Origin: an uncultured Croceitalea sp.
GTDB lineage: Bacteria > Bacteroidota > Bacteroidia > Flavobacteriales > Flavobacteriaceae
Length of the DNA stretch: 64,000 nucleotides
NCBI GenBank assembly: GCA_937969515.1
Contig: CALBVX010000070.1
Location: 1-64,000 of the forward strand
Reading direction: 5' to 3'
Program-made: the position numbers and the translations under genes
Part shown: one piece after another, positions 55,732 to 63,875 of the stretch
Layout: each line of letters starts with the position of its first letter
How positions within the stretch are numbered: the stretch's first letter is position 1
Notes under the pieces: generated by a model
Databases searched by the model: none
Seen by the model: the letters and a program-made list of their open reading frames with translations, nothing else
Told to the model about the DNA's origin: nothing

Positions 55732-57054
55732 ATGAAGAATTTTATTAAGGTTCTTAAGGTTTCGTTGATTATAACGGTCTTTATCTCTTTAATGAATATT
55801 TTCATTTTTAATGATGGTGATTATAGTATCGAAAATGCGATAAGGCAGATTATTATAAGCTTTATATTTTCACTAGCCCTTACTGCTGCCAACTCCTATT
55901 ATTATGACGGTATAAGCTTAAAATACGATTGGGAAAAAGACCCTAAAAAACGCTTATGGTTCGGCGCAATAGGTTCTATAGTAATCACCATTGTTGTTTT
56001 TGCGATTCTCCGATATTTTCTAACGTTTTATTATACTGGTAGGTCATTGGGTGAGTTCATTGAAAAAGAAGAATTCACGCCTTATCTGATAGCACTGATT
56101 ATAACCCTGATTGCTTCACTTTTTATACATACCTTCTATTTTTATAGGGCCCTTCAGAAAAAGCAGGTCAAAGAACAAAAGATAATTGCAGGTACGGCAT
56201 CTGCACGTTTTGATGCTTTAAAAAACCAGTTAGACCCACATTTTTTGTTCAATAGCTTAAACGTGCTTACTAGTCTAATAGAAGAAGATCCACATCAGGC
56301 CCAAAAATTTACCACTTCGTTATCAAAAGTATATCGCTATGTGTTAGAGCAGAAGAACAAAGACTTGGTAACGGTTGATGAAGAATTGAATTTCGCAAGA
56401 ACTTACGTTCGGTTACTAAAAATGCGTTTTGAAGATAGTATCGTTTTTGAGATTCCTGAGGCATCTTCAGATCCTGAAGCTAAAATAGTTCCCCTCTCAC
56501 TTCAGTTGCTACTCGAAAATGCGGTCAAACATAATGTAGTTACTTCGTCAAGACCTTTACGTATAAGCGTTTTTGAAGAGAATGGTAATCTTGTTGTAAA
56601 GAACAATCTTCAAGAGAAACAGGTCGTCAAAAAAAGTAGTGGTGTTGGTCTGCAGAATATTAGGCAGCGCTATGACATTCTCACCGATAGAAAAGTAAGT
56701 ATAGACAAAAAAACTGATGAGTTCAGCGTTGCATTACCCATGTTGAGTAAAAAAGTATCTATACTCGAAACCCAAGAAACACATATTGAAGAAAAGCGCT
56801 ATCTAAAAGCAAAAGAACGTGTAGATGCGATAAAAGGGTTTTACAGTAATCTTTTCGCCTATTTAATTGTTATTCCCTTTCTGTGGTGGCTTAACCTTAG
56901 AACCACGGATTTCTTATGGGCGATTTTCCCTACACTTGGTTGGGGTTTTGGTCTTACCGCCCATGCTATGGAGGCCTTTGGCTACAATCCACTTTGGGGA
57001 AAACGATGGCAAGACAAGAAGATCAAGGAACTTATGGACAAGGAGGATTTTTAA
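55732..57054 (+). CDS. LytS/YehU-type sensor histidine kinase with C-terminal 2TM domain
   Basis: 440 aa. Four membrane helices (about residues 8-28, 38-60, 78-100, 115-137) lead to a His_kinase domain whose phospho-acceptor motif is QLDPHFLFNSLNVLTSL near 166-182; the ATP-binding N box is LLLENAVKHNVV near 260, with GVGLQNIRQRY near 305. Residues 356-440 are a 2TM domain (AKERVDAIKGFYSNLFAYLIVIP ... LGWGFGLTAHAMEAFGYNPLWGKRW), closely like the five free-standing proteins that follow. The kinase core is thus held between membrane segments on both sides. Cognate regulator: the LytTR protein at 58849. Confidence 0.9.
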   Translation: MKNFIKVLKVSLIITVFISLMNIFIFNDGDYSIENAIRQIIISFIFSLALTAANSYYYDGISLKYDWEKDPKKRLWFGAIGSIVITIVVFAILRYFLTFYYTGRSLGEFIEKEEFTPYLIALIITLIASLFIHTFYFYRALQKKQVKEQKIIAGTASARFDALKNQLDPHFLFNSLNVLTSLIEEDPHQAQKFTTSLSKVYRYVLEQKNKDLVTVDEELNFARTYVRLLKMRFEDSIVFEIPEASSDPEAKIVPLSLQLLLENAVKHNVVTSSRPLRISVFEENGNLVVKNNLQEKQVVKKSSGVGLQNIRQRYDILTDRKVSIDKKTDEFSVALPMLSKKVSILETQETHIEEKRYLKAKERVDAIKGFYSNLFAYLIVIPFLWWLNLRTTDFLWAIFPTLGWGFGLTAHAMEAFGYNPLWGKRWQDKKIKELMDKEDF

Positions 57055-57071
57055 AGTTCAAGTTCAAAATC

Positions 57072-57142
57072 ACAATCCATCCTTAAAAAAATACAATTCG
57101 GTCACACAGTTTTTTAAACCCCCCTATCTCTTAAGACATTTG
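57072..57142 (+). promoter_or_regulatory. LytTR-type site D and promoter of the 2TM operon
   Basis: Direct repeats ACAATCCAT (57072) and ACAATTCGG (57093) are 21 bp apart, and the second begins 42 bp before GACATTTG (57135-57142), a -7 box with G for the first T. The -33 triplet here is TTT instead of TTG. The first 2TM gene begins 25 bp after the -7 box. Confidence 0.65.
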
Positions 57143-57167
57143 ATATGTAATTAAAAAACATAAAAAG

Positions 57168-57446
57168 ATGGAAAATAGAGACGATCTCAGATATCAAAAA
57201 GCAAAAGAGCGCGTAGAAGAGATAAAGGGATTTTACAGTAATCTAACGGCTTACGCAATTGTTATTCCCCTTCTGGCATATTTAAATTATCAAACTACGT
57301 ATTTTCCATGGGTTATATTTCCGGCATTAGGATGGGGTCTTGGGCTTTTATTTCATGGAATATGCGCTTTTGGTTATAATCCATTGTTTGGGAAAAGCTG
57401 GGAACAACGAAAAATTCAAGAATTAATGAACAGCGATGAGTTCTAA
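57168..57446 (+). CDS. 2TM domain protein 1
   Basis: 92 aa, essentially one 2TM domain: KAKERVEEIKGFYSNLTAYAIVIPLLAYLNYQT (first helix), FPWVIFPALGWGLGLLFHGICAFGYNPLFGKSWEQRKIQELM (second helix and amphipathic end). It is the closest in sequence to the C-terminal domain of the upstream kinase, suggesting it arose from it. First gene after its own LytTR-type promoter. Function not established; association with the kinase through like-with-like membrane contacts is the natural hypothesis. Confidence 0.88.
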   Translation: MENRDDLRYQKAKERVEEIKGFYSNLTAYAIVIPLLAYLNYQTTYFPWVIFPALGWGLGLLFHGICAFGYNPLFGKSWEQRKIQELMNSDEF

Positions 57447-57502
57447 AAACTGTAACTAAACACTATTCATCTGGGTAACTATTCAGATTAAAAACAATTA
57501 TT

Positions 57503-57790
57503 ATGGAATTCAATACAAATGACACTAAATATAGAAGGGTATTAGATAGAGTTGCCAAACTAAAACGGTTTTATGGACAAGCTTTGAGAGGTTTGTTGGC
57601 GATTCTAATAACAGGTGCAATTAATTATTACCTTAACGAATGGAGTCATCCCTGGTTTTTATGGGTAGTTTTCGGCGTTGTGGTCTTGACCATTTTAAGG
57701 GCTATAAGACTCTTTGGCGCAGCTATTTTATTCGGAAAAGACTGGGAAGAACAAAAAGTAAGACAATTCATGGAAAAAGATAATTTTTAA
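57503..57790 (+). CDS. 2TM domain protein 2
   Basis: 95 aa. Same fold: YRRVLDRVAKLKRFYGQALRGLLAILITGAINYYLNEWSHPWFLWVVFGVVVLTILRAIRLFG then GKDWEEQKVRQFMEKDNF. It is the most diverged copy: the GWGxGLxxHA segment of the second helix is lost, replaced by VVVLTILRAI. Gap of 56 bp to the previous gene, with no clear promoter. Confidence 0.85.
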   Translation: MEFNTNDTKYRRVLDRVAKLKRFYGQALRGLLAILITGAINYYLNEWSHPWFLWVVFGVVVLTILRAIRLFGAAILFGKDWEEQKVRQFMEKDNF

Positions 57791-57834
57791 ACTATTTGTA
57801 ATTTTAATCAAAAGGGCAATCAAAACAATTTAAA

Positions 57835-58137
57835 ATGGAAACCAATAGAGCTGAAAACAAATATCAACGAGCAAAAGAACGTGTTGAAGAGCTAAAAAAG
57901 TTCTACGGTCATTTAACCTCTTACATTTTGGTAATTGGCAGTCTAGCTATATTAAACTATTGGGTAGATGGATGGCGATATATGTGGTTTTTATGGGCTG
58001 CTTTTGGCTGGGGTATAGGTATTTTGGCCCATGCTTCACGTACATTTAATCTCAACCCTTTCTTTAATAAAGAATGGGAGCAAAGAAAGATCAAGGAGTT
58101 TATGGAAAAGCAGGAAGAACAAGAAAAATGGAGGTAA
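57835..58137 (+). CDS. 2TM domain protein 3
   Basis: 100 aa with the complete pattern: YQRAKERVEELKKFYGHLTSYILVIGSLAILNYWVDGW, MWFLWAAFGWGIGILAHASRTFNLNPFFNKEWEQRKIKEFMEK, plus a charged tail. A purine-rich GGAGG for the next gene lies across its stop codon. Confidence 0.87.
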   Translation: METNRAENKYQRAKERVEELKKFYGHLTSYILVIGSLAILNYWVDGWRYMWFLWAAFGWGIGILAHASRTFNLNPFFNKEWEQRKIKEFMEKQEEQEKWR

Positions 58138-58139
58138 TC

Positions 58140-58460
58140 ATGAAAAATTATAATAAGGATAAGTACGCTAAAGCAAAAAAGAGGGTGGATGAGCTCAAAG
58201 GGTTTTATATACATGCCACTATTTACACGGTAATCAATGCTTTTATTTTGGTAAATATTTTTATACAAAGTGGATACAATGGCACCGGTTTCTGGCAGAT
58301 TGAACATTTTTTCACTTTGTTTTTCTGGGGTATAGGCTTGTTTTTTCATGCTTCAAAGGTATTTAGGTTAAATCCTTTTTTCAATAAGGATTGGGAGCAA
58401 CGCCAGATAGAGAAGTATATAGAAAAAGATAGGGAAGAAGCTGATAAATTCACAAAATGA
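58140..58460 (+). CDS. 2TM domain protein 4
   Basis: 106 aa: KYAKAKKRVDELKGFYIHATIYTVINAFILVNIFI, then EHFFTLFFWGIGLFFHASKVFRLNPFFNKDWEQRQIEKYIEKD. I start at 58140, where GGAGGT stands 5 bp before the ATG (a strong ribosome site, unusual for this genome); the longer frame from 58074 only adds residues read out of frame from gene 3. Overlaps gene 5 by 4 bp. Confidence 0.87.
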   Translation: MKNYNKDKYAKAKKRVDELKGFYIHATIYTVINAFILVNIFIQSGYNGTGFWQIEHFFTLFFWGIGLFFHASKVFRLNPFFNKDWEQRQIEKYIEKDREEADKFTK

Positions 58461-58807
58461 CAACTGAAAATAAACAACCAATTAGTCCTCTCATTAGAGC
58501 AAAAGAGAGGGTGAGAAAACTAAAATCGTTTTATAAACATCTAACGGCTTATATTCTTGTAAGTGCCATGCTGCTTATACTGTCGGGCAGGGTGACATTC
58601 ATTCTTTTAAGCAAAGAGGCGCTTGGCAATCCAGAGTTTTTAGAATGGATCAATTGGAACCTTTTTGGAACTCCGATTATATGGGGTATAGTTGTGCTGA
58701 TACATGCAGCTTCTGTTTTTATGAATAGTCCGTTTAAAAAGTGGGAAGAAAGGCAAATCCAGAAATTTATTAGAAAAGATAAAGAGGAAACGGAAAGATA
58801 TCGTTAG
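58457..58807 (+). CDS. 2TM domain protein 5
   Basis: 116 aa: RAKERVRKLKSFYKHLTAYILVSAMLLILSGRVTFILLS, a longer loop than in the others, then WNLFGTPIIWGIVVLIHAASVFMNSPFKKWEERQIQKFIRKD. Start overlaps the stop of copy 4 (ATGA) and the response-regulator gene follows 41 bp later, so copies 4-5 and the regulator are made together. Confidence 0.86.
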   Translation: MTTENKQPISPLIRAKERVRKLKSFYKHLTAYILVSAMLLILSGRVTFILLSKEALGNPEFLEWINWNLFGTPIIWGIVVLIHAASVFMNSPFKKWEERQIQKFIRKDKEETERYR

Positions 58808-58848
58808 TGCGCTATATTTATCGTTTAGCAAACCAATAGAAAGCTATA

Positions 58849-59604
58849 ATGAACGTAATTGTAATAGAAGACGAAAAACCGGCGGCAAGAAGATTGGCCA
58901 GGCTATTGGCCGAACTTGATGTTCAAGTTTCTACAATGTTGCATTCGGTAGAAGAATCTATCGAGTGGTTTCAAAACAATGAACACCCCGAACTGATATT
59001 TTTAGACATTCAACTTTCAGATGGGCTTTCATTTGAAATTTTTGATGTTATCGAGGTTAAAAGTGCCATCATATTTACTACCGCTTTTGATGAATATGCA
59101 CTACAAGCTTTTAAGTTAAACAGCATTGATTATTTGTTAAAACCCATTGATGATGAAGACCTAGAAAAAGCGGTAAAAAAGTACCGTGATTTTAAGCCTG
59201 AAAAAGATAGAATTTCGGTAGATTTTGAAGACATAAAAAAACTGCTTGTAAACCCCTTGGAAAGGGAGTATAAAAAACGATTTACGGCTAGGGTAGGGCA
59301 GCACTTAAAAATTATTAATGCAGATGAGGTTGAATGTTTTTACAGCGAGAACAAAGGTACTTATGCCGCAACTATAGATGGTAGAAATTATTTGTTGGAT
59401 ACCACATTAGAGAATTTGGAAGAAGAGCTGGCCCCAAAAATATTTTTTAGGGTAAGCCGAAAATTCTATGTGAACATTAATCACATTAATGACATTATTT
59501 CGTACACCAATTCAAGGCTTCAAATCAAGTTGAACCACTTTAAAGAACAAGAAATCATCGTTAGTAGAGAGCGTGTCAAAGATTTTAAGCTTTGGTTGGA
59601 ATGA
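58849..59604 (+). CDS. LytTR family response regulator
   Basis: 251 aa. Receiver domain at residues 1-120: acidic pocket IEDEKPAA, phospho-acceptor Asp in LIFLDIQLSDGLSFE near residue 51, Thr in FTTAFDEYALQAF and Lys in YLLKPID. LytTR DNA-binding domain at about 150-250 (RFTARVGQHLKIINADEVECFYSENKGTY, FFRVSRKFYVNINHIND, VSRERVKDFKLWLE). Partner of the kinase at 55732. LytTR domains bind paired 9-bp direct repeats about 21 bp apart, exactly the spacing found at three promoters of this cluster. Confidence 0.93.
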   Translation: MNVIVIEDEKPAARRLARLLAELDVQVSTMLHSVEESIEWFQNNEHPELIFLDIQLSDGLSFEIFDVIEVKSAIIFTTAFDEYALQAFKLNSIDYLLKPIDDEDLEKAVKKYRDFKPEKDRISVDFEDIKKLLVNPLEREYKKRFTARVGQHLKIINADEVECFYSENKGTYAATIDGRNYLLDTTLENLEEELAPKIFFRVSRKFYVNINHINDIISYTNSRLQIKLNHFKEQEIIVSRERVKDFKLWLE

Positions 59605-59635
59605 CAATATTTAAAATATTGATTTAAAACAAATT

Positions 59636-59673
59636 AAAGCTATCAATAGATTTTTCTTATAGTAGCTTTTTTT
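59636..59673. terminator. Possible terminator between LytTR and LETM1-like genes
   Basis: AAAGCTA and TAGCTTT form a 7-bp stem with a long 20-nt loop that can pair further (CTAT/ATAG), followed by TTTTTTT. It lies between convergent genes and could act on both. Confidence 0.45.
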
Positions 59674-59683
59674 GAGATTTTAA

Positions 59684-60874
59684 CTACTTTTCATCAATAC
59701 GATTGTCATCAAATGCAGAGGGCAATAACTTCGGTATTAATTTTATAAAGATAGGTAATAAAACGGCTCCTCCGGGCAATATAAAAATAGCTAATGAGGG
59801 AATAGATTTAAAAATATCCAGTAATTGTAATTGTATTTTTTTTCGCTCCTCTTCATTTAATTCTTTAGTGGTAGCTTTTGTCAATAATAAAACCAATTCT
59901 TTACTTTCAGACAATTCTTTCTTTAATCTTTTACTATTTCTTAGAATTATTTTACTGACATTTTTCGTCATTCCATCGTAGAATTTAGAAGCCAAATTGG
60001 TGTCCTTTAAATAGGGTATTTTTTCAAAATTTTCTTCAAAGAAAATCCGTACATTTTTTAATGCATTTTCGATGGTGTTTTTTTCATGATTTAGGTCCTT
60101 CCCAAGACGGTCTATGTACTCCGATTCTGTATAGTCTAATGAGTGGTCTTCCCAAACGGTCAGGCAAGCGATATCGAGTAGGTATTTTTTTTCGCAGGAG
60201 GTAAAGTTAGTGTAAAGAATGTTTAGATCGTTATTGTCAAAATTTGCATTTTCGATATCAACATAGGTTAATGAAGAAGCAAGAAGTTGAATTAGTTTTT
60301 CATCTGACTTACGGGTTTTTTTAGAATTCAAGGCCTGATAAGCGATATTTACGGTCACATATTCCAACAGTTGCGCGTGTCGAATCAAATTGGTTTTATC
60401 CGATAGATAGGCCCTAAATAACAAAACATCTATAAAAAGCAGTGAATTGGTGATGCTATTTCCGAATGCTCTGTTAAATATATTGCCATTCAAATAGATT
60501 CTTGAATCTATCAATTGCTCTAACTGGGCATCTGTCTTACTTCCGGTAAGTATTTTATTTAAAAAAGAAATTTTGCCTAGGTCTAGGGTATTGTAATAGC
60601 TAAATACCGTATTTACAAACTCTTCAAAATTAATGTTACCCGTATCAAAGCGATAGGAGCAGTATAGCGCGGATAACAGATTGATTTTTGCTACTTCGTC
60701 TTCAGATAATTTATGCTCCGTTGCTATAAATGAAGGTACGGCCAAATGCACACCATAAATAAACCCGTTTAATAAAAGGTCATCATAAAGGTCATCAAAA
60801 TCTTTGTAAGCTTTGGAGTATTCATCTGCTAAAGAGCCAAATTTAGAAATCCATCCTGAGGCTGAAGGGTTCAT
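59684..60874 (-). CDS. LETM1-related biofilm-associated protein
   Basis: 396 aa, mostly helical. The N-terminal part (MNPSASGWISKFGSLADEYSKAYKDFDDLYDDLLLNGFIYGVHLAVPSF) is typical of the Flavobacteriaceae proteins annotated as LETM1-related. The C-terminal 60 residues (ELNEEERKKIQLQLLDIFKSIPSLAIFILPGGAVLLPIFIKLIPKLLPSAF) match the membrane-associated core of mitochondrial LETM1, with one or two hydrophobic helices. Function in bacteria is not settled; ion exchange or biofilm links have been suggested. Single gene. Confidence 0.8.
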   Translation of the reverse strand: MNPSASGWISKFGSLADEYSKAYKDFDDLYDDLLLNGFIYGVHLAVPSFIATEHKLSEDEVAKINLLSALYCSYRFDTGNINFEEFVNTVFSYYNTLDLGKISFLNKILTGSKTDAQLEQLIDSRIYLNGNIFNRAFGNSITNSLLFIDVLLFRAYLSDKTNLIRHAQLLEYVTVNIAYQALNSKKTRKSDEKLIQLLASSLTYVDIENANFDNNDLNILYTNFTSCEKKYLLDIACLTVWEDHSLDYTESEYIDRLGKDLNHEKNTIENALKNVRIFFEENFEKIPYLKDTNLASKFYDGMTKNVSKIILRNSKRLKKELSESKELVLLLTKATTKELNEEERKKIQLQLLDIFKSIPSLAIFILPGGAVLLPIFIKLIPKLLPSAFDDNRIDEK

Positions 60875-61053
60875 AAGGTAGGTTAATTAAAACTCAAAGA
60901 AAATGAAAATATAGGACTTCACCTACACTTCTATACAAAGTATATGATTCTCAGCTAGAATTTTCATTAAGACAATTTTAACATATTAAACCAAACCCCT
61001 AACTGTGATGTCCCGTAGGTAGGGTTGTATTAATCTTCAAACAATTATAAGAA

Positions 61054-61737
61054 ATGAAAAAAACAACTAAGTTTTTCACTGGTTTTGGGCTGTTGGCCCT
61101 CGCAACGGGCATTTTTGTTGCTGCAGACCACATTGACGCACCGGCTAGTATGGGAACAACAGCCGATATCGCCGACTATTTTGCGTTTGAGCCTACTATG
61201 GGCTCAGATAATACAGTTTTTATAGTTGACCTGCAGTCTAATGTTGTGGATGGATTGGCTTACGGAACATTTGACGAAGATGTTTTAACAGAAATAAACA
61301 TTGATTTAGATGGTGATCTTACCGAAGACATGGTTATACAGGCCATTCCTCGCAACGGAAGAATGTATTTCTTTGGCCCTGTTACCCCTAATCAAACGGG
61401 GCTAAATAGTCAAGTTTTGGTAGACAGCCCTCTAGGCGATGTCGAAATCTCTGCTACTTCGGCTATAACAGAAACGACCTCAGAAGGTGTATCGTTTTTT
61501 GCAGGTCCACGACAAGATCCTTTCTTTTTCGACTTTTTCCGTTTTAATGAGGTTTTAGCTCCTAGCCCTATGGATAACAGTGGTTTTAATGTGCCGGGGG
61601 AAGATACTTTTGATGGGGCAAACACAATGTCCATCGCAATTGAAATACCGAATAGCATGATAGGTGAGGCTACTGGGACCAATGTAATAGGGCTGCCAGT
61701 TTATAAAACTTGGATAACGACAAACAGAAAACAGTAA
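61054..61737 (+). CDS. DUF4331 family protein, N-terminal half
   Basis: 227 aa with a signal peptide (residues 1-23). The start of the mature protein, AADHIDAPASMGTTADIADYFAFEP, is the classic DUF4331 opening, and it ends GLPVYKTWITTNRKQ, where full-length DUF4331 proteins normally continue with the xVxRMGxPxxN segment. That segment opens the next gene, so the family domain is divided between two proteins. Role unknown. Confidence 0.83.
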   Translation: MKKTTKFFTGFGLLALATGIFVAADHIDAPASMGTTADIADYFAFEPTMGSDNTVFIVDLQSNVVDGLAYGTFDEDVLTEINIDLDGDLTEDMVIQAIPRNGRMYFFGPVTPNQTGLNSQVLVDSPLGDVEISATSAITETTSEGVSFFAGPRQDPFFFDFFRFNEVLAPSPMDNSGFNVPGEDTFDGANTMSIAIEIPNSMIGEATGTNVIGLPVYKTWITTNRKQ

Positions 61738-61759
61738 TTACAATCTAAAAACTAAGAAC

Positions 61760-62401
61760 ATGAAATTAAATAGTATAAAACACATATTTGTAGGGTTATT
61801 ACTGTCTTTTGTAGTGGTAAGTTGCAATAATGATGATGATATGATGATGGATGACGATATGATGGCAGGGCCAGATTTTTCAGGAACATTTGCTCAAGTG
61901 GATCATATGGGCCGTCCGGGTATCAATACGGTGTTAGGTGCCGACGGTGATGCAAAGGATGCACACAATATTTCAATTCCGGCAAATCAGGGAGCTGCTT
62001 TTCAAATGGCATACCAAGAACGTTTAGAGGCATTGCATGATGCCTATGCAATCGCGTTAGGGCTAACAGCAGAAGATGTAGATTATGAACCTAATATTTT
62101 AAGTGGTATTCTTGGTTTTGATGTGACCGCCGAAATATTAACCAGTGTTCTGGCCACCGATGTTTTAGAAGTCGCCCCGGATGCACAAACGGTTTATTTT
62201 GATGGCAGTGTACCTGTTGGTTTTACCGGCAGAAAATTACAAGATGATGTGATTGATATTTCGCTTATTCTTCTTTTTGGAGGTCGTGACGGTGCACGTT
62301 TTAATGGTGAAGGAGGTTTACCACAGTTAGTCACCGATGGCGTTGGGCTCACTGCAGATAATATTACTACTACATTCCCTTATATAGGGTCTCCTGAGTA
62401 A
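61760..62401 (+). CDS. DUF4331 family lipoprotein, C-terminal half
   Basis: 213 aa. Lipoprotein signal with Cys at residue 22 (VVVSC), an Asp/Met-rich linker (NNDDDMMMDDDMM), then the second half of DUF4331: FAQVDHMGRPGINTVL, VYFDGSVPVGFTGRKLQDDVIDISLILLFGG, ending in a short tail. It starts 22 bp after the first half. The two halves probably form one complex at the membrane. Confidence 0.83.
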   Translation: MKLNSIKHIFVGLLLSFVVVSCNNDDDMMMDDDMMAGPDFSGTFAQVDHMGRPGINTVLGADGDAKDAHNISIPANQGAAFQMAYQERLEALHDAYAIALGLTAEDVDYEPNILSGILGFDVTAEILTSVLATDVLEVAPDAQTVYFDGSVPVGFTGRKLQDDVIDISLILLFGGRDGARFNGEGGLPQLVTDGVGLTADNITTTFPYIGSPE

Positions 62402-62481
62402 GATGATGTATGCTATGAAAAGGAGGTAGAAGGGGAGTTTTAAAGAGCTCTCCTTCTTTTTTAACAACTAAAATCACTACA

Positions 62482-63765
62482 ATGAAAAACATCGTTTATA
62501 GTATAGCTGTTCTGCTTATCGTTTCTTGCAACGTTACAAATACAAAATTTGCGACCAATTCAAAAGACTACGAGGCCTATTTGTCTCCTCACCAAGTGGA
62601 AACCACTTCAAAACATTTTGAATTATGGAATTCAAAGATAAAACCGGACAGTGTTCAATTATTAAGTTTCCCTAACATTGCGGGCGAATACAATCGTTTC
62701 TTTAAAAAAACAGGTGAAATTACGTATTTAAAGAAAGCCGAAAAAGCTTTAGTGAAAGCCGTTGAAATCGCTAATATGAATAAAGCGGGGTATCGAAGAG
62801 CTTTAGCACGCAATTATATTTCACAACACCGTTTTAAGGAGGCACTCACACTTGCTGAAGAGGCTTCAAAGATCGGTGGAGGAAAAACGGAAACACAAAG
62901 CCTACTTTTTGATGTTCATATGGAACTGGGCAACTACAAAAAAGCGGAAGCCTATTTAGACAGTATTAAAGACATGTCCAGCTTTGGATACCTTATCCGA
63001 ATTGCAAAATGGAACGATTACAAGGGAGACCTTGATACCACTATAACTTTCATGGAAAAGGCCATGGCAAAAGCAGAATCATCTAAAAACAAAACACTTC
63101 TACTTTGGTCATATAGCAATATTGCTGATTATTATGGTCATGCAGGTAGAATAAAAGACTCGTATAATTATTATCTAAAAACATTAGAGCTCGACCCCCA
63201 AAATGCGTACGCTAAAAAAGGTATCGCTTGGATTGTCTTTTCCTATGAGAAAAATGGAAAAGAAGCACTTCGCATTTTGGATGCCGTTACGGAAAATTAT
63301 AATGCTCCAGATTATTATTTATTGAAGGCAGAAATTTCCGAATTCATGAATAACGAAGTGGCAGTGATAGAAAATATGGATAAATATTACACGGCTATTA
63401 AATCAGAAGCACTTGCTTATGGTGATATGTATAATGCTTATCAAGTAGAGTTTTACCTAAACCATACAGAGCAGTATGAAAAGGCATTAAGCCTGGCCTT
63501 AAAAGAAGTAATGAATAGACCAACTCCCGAGGCTTATGGCCTTTTGGGCCAAACATATTATAAAATGGGTGAATATCAGGCTGCCTTAGAGGTTGTGGAG
63601 AATCGCATAAAAGGCAAAACCTTTGAACCGGCCATTTTATATAAGGCCGCCGAAATTTATAAGGCTAACAATAAGTTAGAAAAGGTAGACGCCTTAAAGC
63701 AAGAACTTTTAGGGGCTGTATACGAGTTGGGTCCGGCATCTAAAAATGAAATTTTAAGTTTATAA
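62482..63765 (+). CDS. TPR lipoprotein
   Basis: 427 aa. Lipoprotein signal, Cys at residue 12 (LLIVSC), then tetratricopeptide repeats through the whole length (for example ALARNYISQHRFKEALTLAEEASKIG, NYYLKTLELDPQNAYAKKGIAWIVFS, YGLLGQTYYKMGEYQAALEVVENRI). Binding partner unknown; it follows the DUF4331 pair with a gap of 80 bp and is likely in the same unit. A strong terminator follows. Confidence 0.85.
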   Translation: MKNIVYSIAVLLIVSCNVTNTKFATNSKDYEAYLSPHQVETTSKHFELWNSKIKPDSVQLLSFPNIAGEYNRFFKKTGEITYLKKAEKALVKAVEIANMNKAGYRRALARNYISQHRFKEALTLAEEASKIGGGKTETQSLLFDVHMELGNYKKAEAYLDSIKDMSSFGYLIRIAKWNDYKGDLDTTITFMEKAMAKAESSKNKTLLLWSYSNIADYYGHAGRIKDSYNYYLKTLELDPQNAYAKKGIAWIVFSYEKNGKEALRILDAVTENYNAPDYYLLKAEISEFMNNEVAVIENMDKYYTAIKSEALAYGDMYNAYQVEFYLNHTEQYEKALSLALKEVMNRPTPEAYGLLGQTYYKMGEYQAALEVVENRIKGKTFEPAILYKAAEIYKANNKLEKVDALKQELLGAVYELGPASKNEILSL

Positions 63766-63801
63766 GATATCCGATTGTAGGATGTTTAGTTGTTTTTAAG
63801 T

Positions 63802-63830
63802 AGCTCTCCGATATTGTCGGAGAGCTTTTT
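63802..63830 (+). terminator. Terminator after the TPR lipoprotein gene
   Basis: AGCTCTCCGA pairs perfectly with TCGGAGAGCT around a 5-nt loop, then TTTT. Confidence 0.92.
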
Positions 63831-63875
63831 AGGTTCTAATTTTAGTACTTGACCTGAGATATGTACCTTGTAAAA

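Noticed and set aside
57467-57490. TCATCTGGGTAACT segment before the second 2TM gene, similar to the LytTR-linked motif
   Set aside because: It has no partner repeat 21 bp upstream and no -7 box 42 bp downstream (that position lies inside the gene), so I count only three sites.
58074-58139. Longer N-terminus for 2TM protein 4
   Set aside because: The extra residues are an out-of-frame reading of the preceding 2TM gene, and a strong GGAGGT ribosome site marks the ATG at 58140.
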